Assembly (NCBI GenBank): GCA_965277435.1
Contig: OZ255821.1
Span: 4,588,001-4,652,000, forward strand
DNA: 64,000 nt
Direction of reading: 5' to 3'
DNA from: Bog-105 sp965277435
GTDB lineage: Bacteria; Acidobacteriota; Terriglobia; Bryobacterales; Bryobacteraceae
Below are positions 38,598 to 46,044 of the stretch, piece by piece. A program made the position numbers and the translations under genes. The notes under the pieces are model-generated. The model saw nothing but the letters and a program-made list of their open reading frames with translations, was not told where the DNA came from and did not search any database. The first letter of the stretch is position 1, and each line of letters starts with the position of its first letter.

Positions 38598-41036
38598 TCA
38601 ATCGTGGCGCAGAGCCACCATTGGATCGACACGAACAGCGCGGCGTACTGGAACGCATGAGGCGAGCAGCGCAACGGTGATGATGAGGGAGCCGCCAAGC
38701 ATGAGAGGCAGCGTATTTCCGGGTTTCAGATCCTGAATAAGCCTCACCATCAGGGATTGAGTTAAAAACACCAGCACGATGCCCGTGACGAGTCCGCCGC
38801 ATACCATTTCGAGCGCGTCTCGCAGCACGAGGCGGCTCACAGCACTCGCGGTCGCTCCGAGCGCCATCCGAATGCCGAGTTCGTTTGTCCGGCGCGCCAC
38901 CGTATAGGCCAGCAACCCATAGAGTCCGATCCCGGCGAGCGTAACGCCCAGCACGCCGAAGAATTGCGACAGGGTGGCGATAAGACGTTCGGGAACAATG
39001 TTCGAATCCACCTGGTCAGCGAGCGTTGTGACCCTCGTGACGGGCACTGTTTTCAAATGGTCTCGCACAATCCGGCGCACTGAGGCCGAGAGCGATTCAG
39101 GATTGACCGTGGTGCGCAGTTCAAACTGATCCATCAATTGATTTTCCTGGAACATGTTGAAGTACATCGTCGGAAGCGGAGCGTTGCGTAGCTCGACGGC
39201 TTTGACATCTCCGGCCAATCCTACAATTTCGTAGGGCTGATCGTTGCCGAACCATCCGGGCTTCGAATTCTTATCGATCACGATGTGTTTGCCAACTGGA
39301 TTGACGCCAGGGAAATAACGCCGCGCCAGGCTTTGATTGACGATGGCCACACGAGAGCGTCCGATGTCGTGGAACGAGAAATCGCGTCCCGCCAAAAGCG
39401 GTATGCCCAGCGTCTCAAAATAGCGGGGGGCCACGAACGTGACGCCCGCCCTCCGCCGGTCCTCACGCCGTTCGGCATGACCTTCCGCGAAGATGTAACG
39501 GCCTGGAGTGCCACACCCTTCTAGCGGAGTACAACCGCTAATGGAAGCCGAACGAACGCCTGGAAGAGCCTCCAGGCGAGGCAGAAGAGTTCGATACATG
39601 GCAGCCAGGCGCTCCGGTTGGTAGCCGCTGTTAGTTGTCGCGAGAGTTACCAGAAGGACGTGGTCGCTGCGAAAGCCAAGATCGAGATTTCGCAATCGCG
39701 ACAGATGGTCCAAGAAGATAGCGGCAGAGGTCACCAGGAAAATGGATAAAGCCACCTGCACGGTTACCAAGCTTTTTCCGAATAAGCGCCAGAATCGGGT
39801 ATCACCGCCCCTTCCCGTCTGGCGCAAGGCCGATGCCGGATCGAATCGGAAGGCGTACCAGGCCGGCGCCAGACCGAAGAGCAGGCCGGTAAATAATGCG
39901 ACTCCGATGGTGAAGAGCAACAGGTAAGGGTCGGGTTGGACCTTGATCTCGATATGCTCAAAAGCGCGGCCGCTTGCCATGATCCGCACCAGCACGCTGG
40001 TTCCCAGATAAGCAAAGAGAATGCCCAACAGAGCGCCGACAAGCGAAAGAAGTAGCGATTCGGTTAGCATCTGCTTCGCTAAATGGCTGCGGGAGGCGCC
40101 CAGTCCTACGCGCACAGCAATTTCGCGCTGCCGTCCGGCTGAGCGCGCCAGCAGCAGGCTAGCCATGTTGAGGCACGCCAGCAAAAGGAGCAAGCCTACG
40201 ACCGCCATCAGAAGCACCAGCGGTTTCCCATACTGAGCGCGCACTCGCACCAGGCCGCTGCGTGCTGGCTCCGCCTGTATGTTGGTGTCCCAAACCCGCG
40301 CCTGGCTGCTCCGTGAGGCTCGCTGCGCCAGCACGATCCGGTATAGTACGGCCATTTCGGCCTGCGCCTGGTCGAGTGTTACACCGGGCTTTAAGCGCGC
40401 CAGCATGGTGAAATTGCGGTGCTCCTGCGGCGTCCAGATATCGGTCCTTGACCCGACGCGCGGCCCGGTGTAAGCGCGCGGCGCAACGCCGATGATGGTT
40501 TTCGGCTCGTCGCCGACGAAGATCCGTCTACCCAGAATCGCCGGATTTCGATGGAACCGGCTGTTCCAGTAGGACCAACTCACGACCACTACATTTCCAA
40601 CGCCGCTCGCCGTCACATCTTCGGGACCGAAGAATCGTCCGATGGAGGGTCTCAGACCGAGCACGCGGAAGTAGTTTCCCAGCGCATTTTCTTGAATCAG
40701 GGTTTCGGTCTGGGAGCCCTCGATGCGGACTGGGGCGAGATTGTCGAAAGACATGCCGGTAATCGCGGAGAAAACATGGTTGTGGTCGCGGAACAGTTCG
40801 TAGCTTTCCCATTCCCAGTAGGACGAGGAACGAGGCTGGTCGCGATGATTCTCGAGAAACTCTACGAGGCGCTCGGGATGTGTCACTGGGAGGGGGCGCA
40901 GGACAATGGTGTAGAACAAGCTGAAAATCGCTGTGTTCGCACCCATGCCGAGGGCGAGTGAAAGCACAGCCACGACCGTGAATCCTGGACTGCGTTGCAG
41001 CAGCCGCAGGGCATAACGGATATCATTCCAGACCAT
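38598..41036 (-). CDS. Large FtsX/MacB-type permease (acidobacterial duplicated permease)
   Basis: An approximately 812-residue inner-membrane protein with the MacB_PCD/FtsX architecture present twice: the first TM and periplasmic core (RSPGFTVVAVLSLALGMGAN), an FtsX block around residues 290-420 (ARSAGRQREIAVRVGLGASR), a second periplasmic core, and a last FtsX block (GLLAYTVARRTNELGIRMAL, ending in VRVDPMVALRHD). No ATPase gene is adjacent, as is usual for these orphan permeases. The ATG at 41036 (MVWNDIRYALRLL) is preferred to the TTG at 41057 because homologues begin this way. Substrate unknown. A paralogue lies at 54405-56903. Confidence 0.9.
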   Translation of the reverse strand: MVWNDIRYALRLLQRSPGFTVVAVLSLALGMGANTAIFSLFYTIVLRPLPVTHPERLVEFLENHRDQPRSSSYWEWESYELFRDHNHVFSAITGMSFDNLAPVRIEGSQTETLIQENALGNYFRVLGLRPSIGRFFGPEDVTASGVGNVVVVSWSYWNSRFHRNPAILGRRIFVGDEPKTIIGVAPRAYTGPRVGSRTDIWTPQEHRNFTMLARLKPGVTLDQAQAEMAVLYRIVLAQRASRSSQARVWDTNIQAEPARSGLVRVRAQYGKPLVLLMAVVGLLLLLACLNMASLLLARSAGRQREIAVRVGLGASRSHLAKQMLTESLLLSLVGALLGILFAYLGTSVLVRIMASGRAFEHIEIKVQPDPYLLLFTIGVALFTGLLFGLAPAWYAFRFDPASALRQTGRGGDTRFWRLFGKSLVTVQVALSIFLVTSAAIFLDHLSRLRNLDLGFRSDHVLLVTLATTNSGYQPERLAAMYRTLLPRLEALPGVRSASISGCTPLEGCGTPGRYIFAEGHAERREDRRRAGVTFVAPRYFETLGIPLLAGRDFSFHDIGRSRVAIVNQSLARRYFPGVNPVGKHIVIDKNSKPGWFGNDQPYEIVGLAGDVKAVELRNAPLPTMYFNMFQENQLMDQFELRTTVNPESLSASVRRIVRDHLKTVPVTRVTTLADQVDSNIVPERLIATLSQFFGVLGVTLAGIGLYGLLAYTVARRTNELGIRMALGATASAVSRLVLRDALEMVCGGLVTGIVLVFLTQSLMVRLIQDLKPGNTLPLMLGGSLIITVALLASCVPVRRAVRVDPMVALRHD

Positions 41037-41084
41037 AGGCGAAGAGACTACGCGCAAAGATTCGACGCGAGTCTATACCGCATT

Positions 41085-41471
41085 CTACATAACCGGACGC
41101 GTTACGGTCCAAAGATGCGCGGGGGTGGAAAGTTTGTTCTGGCGAAGATCGATGGGTAAGGCGTTAGCGAGCGGGGTGAGCAGTGAGCCACGGACGATTA
41201 GTTCCCCTGAATCAAGATCGACGGCACACTGTCCCATTTGTTTGATGGGCTGGCGAACAGTGGTGAGTGGCGGCGTCAAATAGGACGCAAAGAAAGTATC
41301 TTCAAAGCCTGTCAGCGAGAGATCGGCGGGTACCCCCGAAGCCCTTGAGCGCCCGCTGCCTGGAGTACTCCAGGGCAGAGACATGTCGTTGTAGCAAAAA
41401 ACCGCCGGTTCGTAACAGCGCTGGAAGAAATCGCCGGATGCGCGGATGACTGTCCTGCCACTCCTTGTAAT
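41085..41471 (-). pseudogene. C-terminal remnant of a LacI-family regulator
   Basis: The minus-strand frame reads EPAVFCYNDMS, then VPADLSLTGFEDTFFASYLT, then PPLTTVRQPIKQMGQCAVDL and ELIVRGS. These are the standard effector-domain motifs of LacI/PurR regulators (A-x-F-C-x-N-D, DLSLTGFDD, PPLTTVRQP, LIVRGS). The DNA-binding domain and first half are missing, the segment between AVDL and ELIVRGS is about 20 residues short, and upstream the frame is closed by a stop near 41472. It is therefore a decayed gene. It lies between a permease and otsAB; what it once controlled is unknown. Confidence 0.7.
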
Positions 41472-41619
41472 TCAAATACTCGGGTGGCCGAACAACGGAG
41501 TCGATTTGGTTCAACGCCGATTCGAGATCTTCCCGCTGTAGCGCATTGAAGATCGCCGAGCGTAAGTCTGCATCCGGCAGTTCGTCATCAAGGATTCGGC
41601 GCCCTAATTGCGAGGGGAT

Positions 41620-41796
41620 ATGGGAGCGAAATTCCAATCGCTTTCAGAACCATGGGCTAACCCGGACCACTCATTTCGGGAAAGTGATCAGGACCGTTTT
41701 CGCGGCATCGATGCACTGTCCACTGCGCCGAAGCGCGAGATGTTCCTTGGGCAACTCAGAGAAGCTCTCAAAGTGAAGCCACCTTCAAAGAGGTAA
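41620..41796 (+). CDS. Possible small hypothetical protein
   Basis: A 58-residue frame beginning MGAKFQSLSEPWANPDHSF and ending in the basic VKPPSKR. GAGGGG lies directly before the ATG, slightly too close to be ideal. The pattern of a charged helical middle and a lysine-rich tail resembles short acidobacterial hypothetical proteins, but I recognise no family. An overlapping minus-strand frame (41302-41637) is about as plausible, so confidence is low. Confidence 0.3.
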   Translation: MGAKFQSLSEPWANPDHSFRESDQDRFRGIDALSTAPKREMFLGQLREALKVKPPSKR

Positions 41797-41849
41797 ATTG
41801 TGTGCGGGTCGGAGATGGTAAGTATTGCCCGCAAAATCAGCTGACGGTA

Positions 41850-44093
41850 CTACTTTGCGGGAGCGGCCGAACTCTCTCTGGTTGAGCCCGGGAGCCGGGT
41901 TTCGGGATTGGCTTGAATGAGTTGGTGAAGCAATTGGCGGACGTGGCGGGTGTCGGTTAGGCTGTATCTCGCTTTACTGACTCCGCCTCCTACGTGAATA
42001 CTCCAGGCGTTTTCGGGGAGGCGCGCAAAGAGGTCTTCATCGGTCAGATCGTCTCCCATGCCGAGGATAAATCCGTCACCGGCATAGCCAGACAACAACT
42101 CCGTGGCGAGCGCCCCTTTGTTGGCCCACATGGGTTTTACTTCGACGATCTTGTGGCCGCGGTAGGCGCGCAGTTCGGTTTCGGCGAGCATGCCTTCGAG
42201 CATGGCGACTAGTTCAGTTGCGAGCCAATCGCCGAATTCGGCTTCGATGGTTCGGAAGTGCCACACGAGGGCGAACTCTTTGTCTTCGACAAAACTGCCC
42301 GGCGTGCGGTCGACGAAATGCTGCAGGATGGGTCGCACGGCGTCTTTCCATTCCGTATCGGCCGAGCGGCCTTCCCAGGTTTCGCTGCCGGGTAGACGCC
42401 AGCGGGCACCATGTTCCGGCGCGAGACCTAGACGCGGCACTTGCCCGAGCCAATATTCGAGGTCGGCGGCAGTGCGGCCGGAGATTACGACGACACAGTT
42501 GGCCTGGTCGCTGGTGAGTTGAGTCAGTAAAGTGCGGAGTTCCTGGTCGGGAGCAGCGTCGCGCGGCCGGTTAGCGAAAGGTACGAGCGTGCCGTCGTAG
42601 TCGAGCAATAAAAGACGCCTAGCAGCTGTTCGATAGTCTTTTGCCAACTGGTCAAGAGGCAGCAACGGCGGGCTCTCCGGAGCATGCTCGCGACGTTGCT
42701 TTACCGCCTCGTCGAGGAGGGCGAGAAAACTGTCACCCCACACGAACACGTCGTTGCGAAGCACGCGCTCGTGAAGCGCAGACATGCGATCGCGCTGCTC
42801 CTCTTCGCTCATAGAGAGGGCGCGCACTACTGTGAGGGCGGTTCGTTCCTGATCGAATGGATTGATCAGTAAGGCTTCGGCCATTTCGGCGGCGGCTCCG
42901 GCGAAGGAACTCAGGACCAGCACGCCAAGGCCATCGGCGCGGCAGGCTACATATTCCTTGGCGACCAAATTCATTCCGTCCCGTAACGGCGCCACCCACG
43001 CTACATCGGCGAACTGATACACGGCGACCAGTTCCGGTTTAGGAATGCCGCGATGAATGTAGACGACCGGCACCCAATCGGGCGTGCCGAACTCGCCATT
43101 GATAGAAGAGATCAGCTCATGTACTTCGCCACGCAGTTCCTGATAACTTTCGATATTCTCCCGTGAAGGGACGGCGACTTGAAGAAGCACGACTTTTCCG
43201 ATGAGATCGGGGTTGCTGCTCAACAAGTCACGAAAGGTTCGGAGACGGTGCGGGAGGCCCTTGGTGTAGTCGAGACGGTCCACCGCGACGATCATCTTTC
43301 GGCCGCTATATTGCGCCCGTAATTTAGCAAGGTGCTCGTGTGTTTCCGGCTTATCGAAATAGTCAAGAAAGTCGTTGGGAGCGATGCCGATCGGCAGCGC
43401 TTGCAGACGGACCTGCCGGCCCGGGACTTCGAAGCGATCAACGGTGCTCTCGATGCTGAGAAGACGGCGCAGGGACATCCGAAAATGCTGGAGGTGTACG
43501 TGTGTGTGAAAGGCGATGAGATCCGCACCCAACAGTCCGGCCAGCAGTTCCTCGCCGCGGGGCAGGAGGGAGAAGATGTCGGAACCAGGAAACGGTATGT
43601 GCAAAAAGAATCCGATGGCCGCGTCCGGCAGGCTGTCACGCAGCATCCCGGGTAGAAGCATCAGATGGTAATCGTGAACCCAGATCCGGTCGCCCGGCCG
43701 AAACTCGCGCACGACCGCGGAGCAAAAACGGCGGTTCGCCTCGATGTACGCTTCCCAGCTTTCAGCATCGAATTCCAGCCTGGAGGTAAAACTGTGAAAT
43801 AGGGGCCAGAGCGCCTGGTTGGCGTAGCCCTCGTAGAATTTTTTCAGGAGGTCCGCGGGTAGGTCGACAGAAATGCACGATTGCTCCTGATTCAGAAGTT
43901 TGACGGCTTCGGGCGGCAGTTCCTCATCGGTTCCGGACCAGCCAATCCAGACGCCGCCGGCACGTTTAAGGATCGGGTCCATGGCCGTCGCCAGGCCGCC
44001 GGTAGAGCGCTTCGTTTTCCACTCACTGTTATCGTGAACGAGCGCCACGGGCAAGCGGTTTGAGACCACTATTAATCGGGAATTATCCGGCAT
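41850..44093 (-). CDS. otsA-otsB: Fused trehalose-6-phosphate synthase / trehalose-phosphatase
   Basis: A 747-residue bifunctional enzyme: the N-terminal GT20 domain (about 1-475) joins UDP-glucose and glucose-6-phosphate, and the C-terminal HAD domain (about 500-735) removes the phosphate to give trehalose. The OtsA part starts RLIVVSNRLPVAL and has WVHDYHLMLLPGMLRD, FLHIPFPGSDIF and DRLDYTKGLPHRLRTF. The OtsB part has the nucleophile motif LLLDYDGTLVPF, VVISGR and late GMGDDLTDEDLFARL. Fusions of this order are known in bacteria and eukaryotes. Trehalose could feed the GlgE pathway if a TreS exists elsewhere. Confidence 0.94.
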   Translation of the reverse strand: MPDNSRLIVVSNRLPVALVHDNSEWKTKRSTGGLATAMDPILKRAGGVWIGWSGTDEELPPEAVKLLNQEQSCISVDLPADLLKKFYEGYANQALWPLFHSFTSRLEFDAESWEAYIEANRRFCSAVVREFRPGDRIWVHDYHLMLLPGMLRDSLPDAAIGFFLHIPFPGSDIFSLLPRGEELLAGLLGADLIAFHTHVHLQHFRMSLRRLLSIESTVDRFEVPGRQVRLQALPIGIAPNDFLDYFDKPETHEHLAKLRAQYSGRKMIVAVDRLDYTKGLPHRLRTFRDLLSSNPDLIGKVVLLQVAVPSRENIESYQELRGEVHELISSINGEFGTPDWVPVVYIHRGIPKPELVAVYQFADVAWVAPLRDGMNLVAKEYVACRADGLGVLVLSSFAGAAAEMAEALLINPFDQERTALTVVRALSMSEEEQRDRMSALHERVLRNDVFVWGDSFLALLDEAVKQRREHAPESPPLLPLDQLAKDYRTAARRLLLLDYDGTLVPFANRPRDAAPDQELRTLLTQLTSDQANCVVVISGRTAADLEYWLGQVPRLGLAPEHGARWRLPGSETWEGRSADTEWKDAVRPILQHFVDRTPGSFVEDKEFALVWHFRTIEAEFGDWLATELVAMLEGMLAETELRAYRGHKIVEVKPMWANKGALATELLSGYAGDGFILGMGDDLTDEDLFARLPENAWSIHVGGGVSKARYSLTDTRHVRQLLHQLIQANPETRLPGSTRESSAAPAK

Positions 44094-44135
44094 GTCTTTT
44101 TATGGACGCGTAAGTGCCTCAGCATTGCACTGATT

Positions 44136-44657
44136 TTAGAGATGTTTGGCTAATTCGATCAAAACGATTACGGGGATTGCAATGCTTGCGACGACGAGCA
44201 CGATTGCCAGGATCAGGAACAACCAATCCTGAATGCTCTGGCGGCGCGGTTGCGAGATGTGGTTTTTGAGTAGCTGATAATTACGGCGATTCGCCTTGAA
44301 AACGACATCGAACAAGTCACCGATAAACGGAACGGCTCCGGCGAGGGCTTCGATACCCACATTCACCAGCATGCGCGCAATCGTGACTCGTGGAACTCCA
44401 AGCTGGATGGCGCGCATCACGATATAGAAAGAGAACAAGGCGTCCAGCGCATCGCCGATGCCGGGGATCAGTCCGATGATGCCGGCGAGTCCAAATTGAA
44501 AACCTCCGGGTAGCGCGAAGGCGTAATCGAGCCAGCGCGCCAGAGCTTCGACGTCGGCAATGCGCGGATCGACGATTTCAGGTGTGAGCGCATCGTCGCG
44601 GAAGCGTGGGACAGTGTAAGGGACTATCTTTCCGGCAGTATCTTTCTCATGACTCAC
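44136..44657 (-). CDS. DUF4112 membrane protein
   Basis: About 173 residues; the DUF4112 core is clear: RWLDYAFALPGGFQFGLAGI, LIPGIGDALDALFSFYIV, VTIARMLVNVGIEALAGAVP and FIGDLFDVVFKANRRNYQLL. A C-terminal TM follows (LFLILAIVLVVASIAIPVIV). The function of the family is unknown. The frame is open upstream to 44723, but that would overlap the divergent PA2169-type gene by 75 nt. The GTG at 44657 leaves a 9-nt overlap and is preferred, though no ribosome-binding site supports either start. Confidence 0.82.
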   Translation of the reverse strand: MSHEKDTAGKIVPYTVPRFRDDALTPEIVDPRIADVEALARWLDYAFALPGGFQFGLAGIIGLIPGIGDALDALFSFYIVMRAIQLGVPRVTIARMLVNVGIEALAGAVPFIGDLFDVVFKANRRNYQLLKNHISQPRRQSIQDWLFLILAIVLVVASIAIPVIVLIELAKHL

Positions 44658-45119
44658 GACAAAACGATCGATCAATTGACTCACCTTATACATATCAATA
44701 AAGACGCCGAGGCGGGTTTTCACAGTGCAGCCGAAAAGGCGAATAACTCAGAACTGGAGACACTCTTCAGCGGCTATGCTAAGCAACACGCCAAGTTCAG
44801 GGCCGACTTACAGGGAGAAGTGGAGCGTTTAGGCGGCAAGTTCTCCGACTCAGGAACGGTGGGTGGAGCGCTCCAGCGAGGCTTCATGGATTTGAAGGCC
44901 GCTCTTTCCGGTCATTCTGCGGGTGCTCTTCTGGCGAGCTGCGAGAGTGGAGAACAATCCGCTGAAAGCGCCTACATCGATGCGGCCGATGCAAACCCGA
45001 CCGGGCAAACGCACACGCTCATCGAGAAACACCGGCAGCAGATTCAAGGATTCCGCACGCGCCTGGCAAGATTGGTGGGCGAGACGAAGGACGGGTTCGA
45101 TTTTCAGAAGAACGAATGA
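44649..45119 (+). CDS. PA2169-family (DUF2383) four-helix-bundle protein
   Basis: A 156-residue soluble helical protein with the typical family opening IDQLTHLIHINKDAEAGFHS and the middle SGYAKQHAKFRADLQGEVER, ending near IEKHRQQIQGFRTRLARL. Conserved Glu/His residues in the helices resemble ferritin-like bundles, but metal binding is unproven. Family members are often linked to stress or envelope conditions. The gene is divergent to DUF4112, with 5' ends overlapping by about 9 nt, so their promoters must lie inside each other's coding sequence. Confidence 0.87.
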   Translation: MTHDKTIDQLTHLIHINKDAEAGFHSAAEKANNSELETLFSGYAKQHAKFRADLQGEVERLGGKFSDSGTVGGALQRGFMDLKAALSGHSAGALLASCESGEQSAESAYIDAADANPTGQTHTLIEKHRQQIQGFRTRLARLVGETKDGFDFQKNE

Positions 45120-45140
45120 GGTGGCAGGCTGAAGCCTACC

Positions 45141-45563
45141 CTACGGGGCGAAAACTAGTGTGATGGCTCCTGCCGCGATGAGGAGGCCGCCGGCCAGTTT
45201 GCCCAAGGAAAATTTTTCGCCCAGGAAAATTGCCGCAAAGATGATCACGAACACGACGCTCAGTTTATCCACGGGCGCTACTTTCGAGGCCTGTCCGAGT
45301 TGTAGAGCGCGGAAGTAGCAAAGCCACGAAAGCCCGGTGGCGATGCCGGAAAGAATAAGGAAGATCCAGCCTTTTTGATTGACGGATGCTAGTTCGCCTG
45401 ATCGATAGGTGAAGCCTACGATAGCCCAGGCGAACACCACAATCACCAGTGTTCGAATGGCGGTCGCTAAGTTGGAATCGATTCCAGTGACCCCAATTTT
45501 TGCAAGCAGCGCGGTGGCAGCCGCGAACAGGGCAGAGAGTAGAGACCAGAGAAGCCAGCTCAT
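45141..45563 (-). CDS. Half-size EamA-type (DMT) membrane transporter
   Basis: About 140 residues with five hydrophobic segments and a single EamA domain, so probably a dimer-forming half transporter. Typical segments are SLLSALFAAATALLAKIGV at the start, GIATGLSWLCYFRALQLGQA in the middle and VDKLSVVFVIIFAAIFLGEK, then LLIAAGAITLV at the end. The ATG at 45563 (MSWLLWS) is preferred to an upstream in-frame start at 45584. Substrate unknown. It ends 22 nt from the convergent PA2169-type gene. Confidence 0.87.
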   Translation of the reverse strand: MSWLLWSLLSALFAAATALLAKIGVTGIDSNLATAIRTLVIVVFAWAIVGFTYRSGELASVNQKGWIFLILSGIATGLSWLCYFRALQLGQASKVAPVDKLSVVFVIIFAAIFLGEKFSLGKLAGGLLIAAGAITLVFAP

Positions 45564-45714
45564 GCTTTTGGAGAACACGCGCACAACGGGCCCGGGATCA
45601 AGCGCGCCGCCCGAAGGACAGGCGAGTTCCTTTGCTGAGTGGCGGCGCGCAACCGAGCCCTGTGCGCTTCAAGCATCGCAGTTCTCCGGTCTCCAACCGG
45701 CAGGCGGGCTAACG

Positions 45715-45969
45715 TCAGGTGGCCGATCTGCCCTTGAACATTCGATAGATAAACAGCAGGAGCATCGCGCCGATTACCGATGCGATAAACCCAGCCGTTG
45801 AACCATCCGGGTAATGCCCGATCGCCCTACCCAGATAGGTAGCGAGAATCGAACCGGCAATGCCGATGATCATGGTAATGAAGATACCGCCGGGGTCTTT
45901 GCCCGGCATTAAGAATTTAGCGACTGCCCCGATAACCAACCCGATGAGCAGGGTCCACAGAAAGCTCAT
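45715..45969 (-). CDS. GlsB/YeaQ/YmgE family membrane protein
   Basis: An 84-residue protein with three TM segments and the family pattern of glycines: LLIGLVIGAVAKFLMPGKDP, then IIGIAGSILATYLGRAIG and FIASVIGAMLLLFIYRMF. This is the transglycosylase-associated family, small stress-induced inner-membrane proteins. The start is ATG. The 151 nt upstream to the EamA gene (45564-45714) hold nothing I can name. Confidence 0.9.
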   Translation of the reverse strand: MSFLWTLLIGLVIGAVAKFLMPGKDPGGIFITMIIGIAGSILATYLGRAIGHYPDGSTAGFIASVIGAMLLLFIYRMFKGRSAT

Positions 45970-46044
45970 GTGTCACTCTCCTTTCGCGTGTTGCTGAGCG
46001 CAGACATCACTCTATCAACTCCGCAGGGAAAAAAGGGAGTCTGC

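Noticed and set aside
41302..41637. Minus-strand frame of 111 codons beside the LacI relic
   Set aside because: Its 3' part overlaps the LacI relic in the wrong frame, and its 5' part matches nothing I know. Not supported as a gene.
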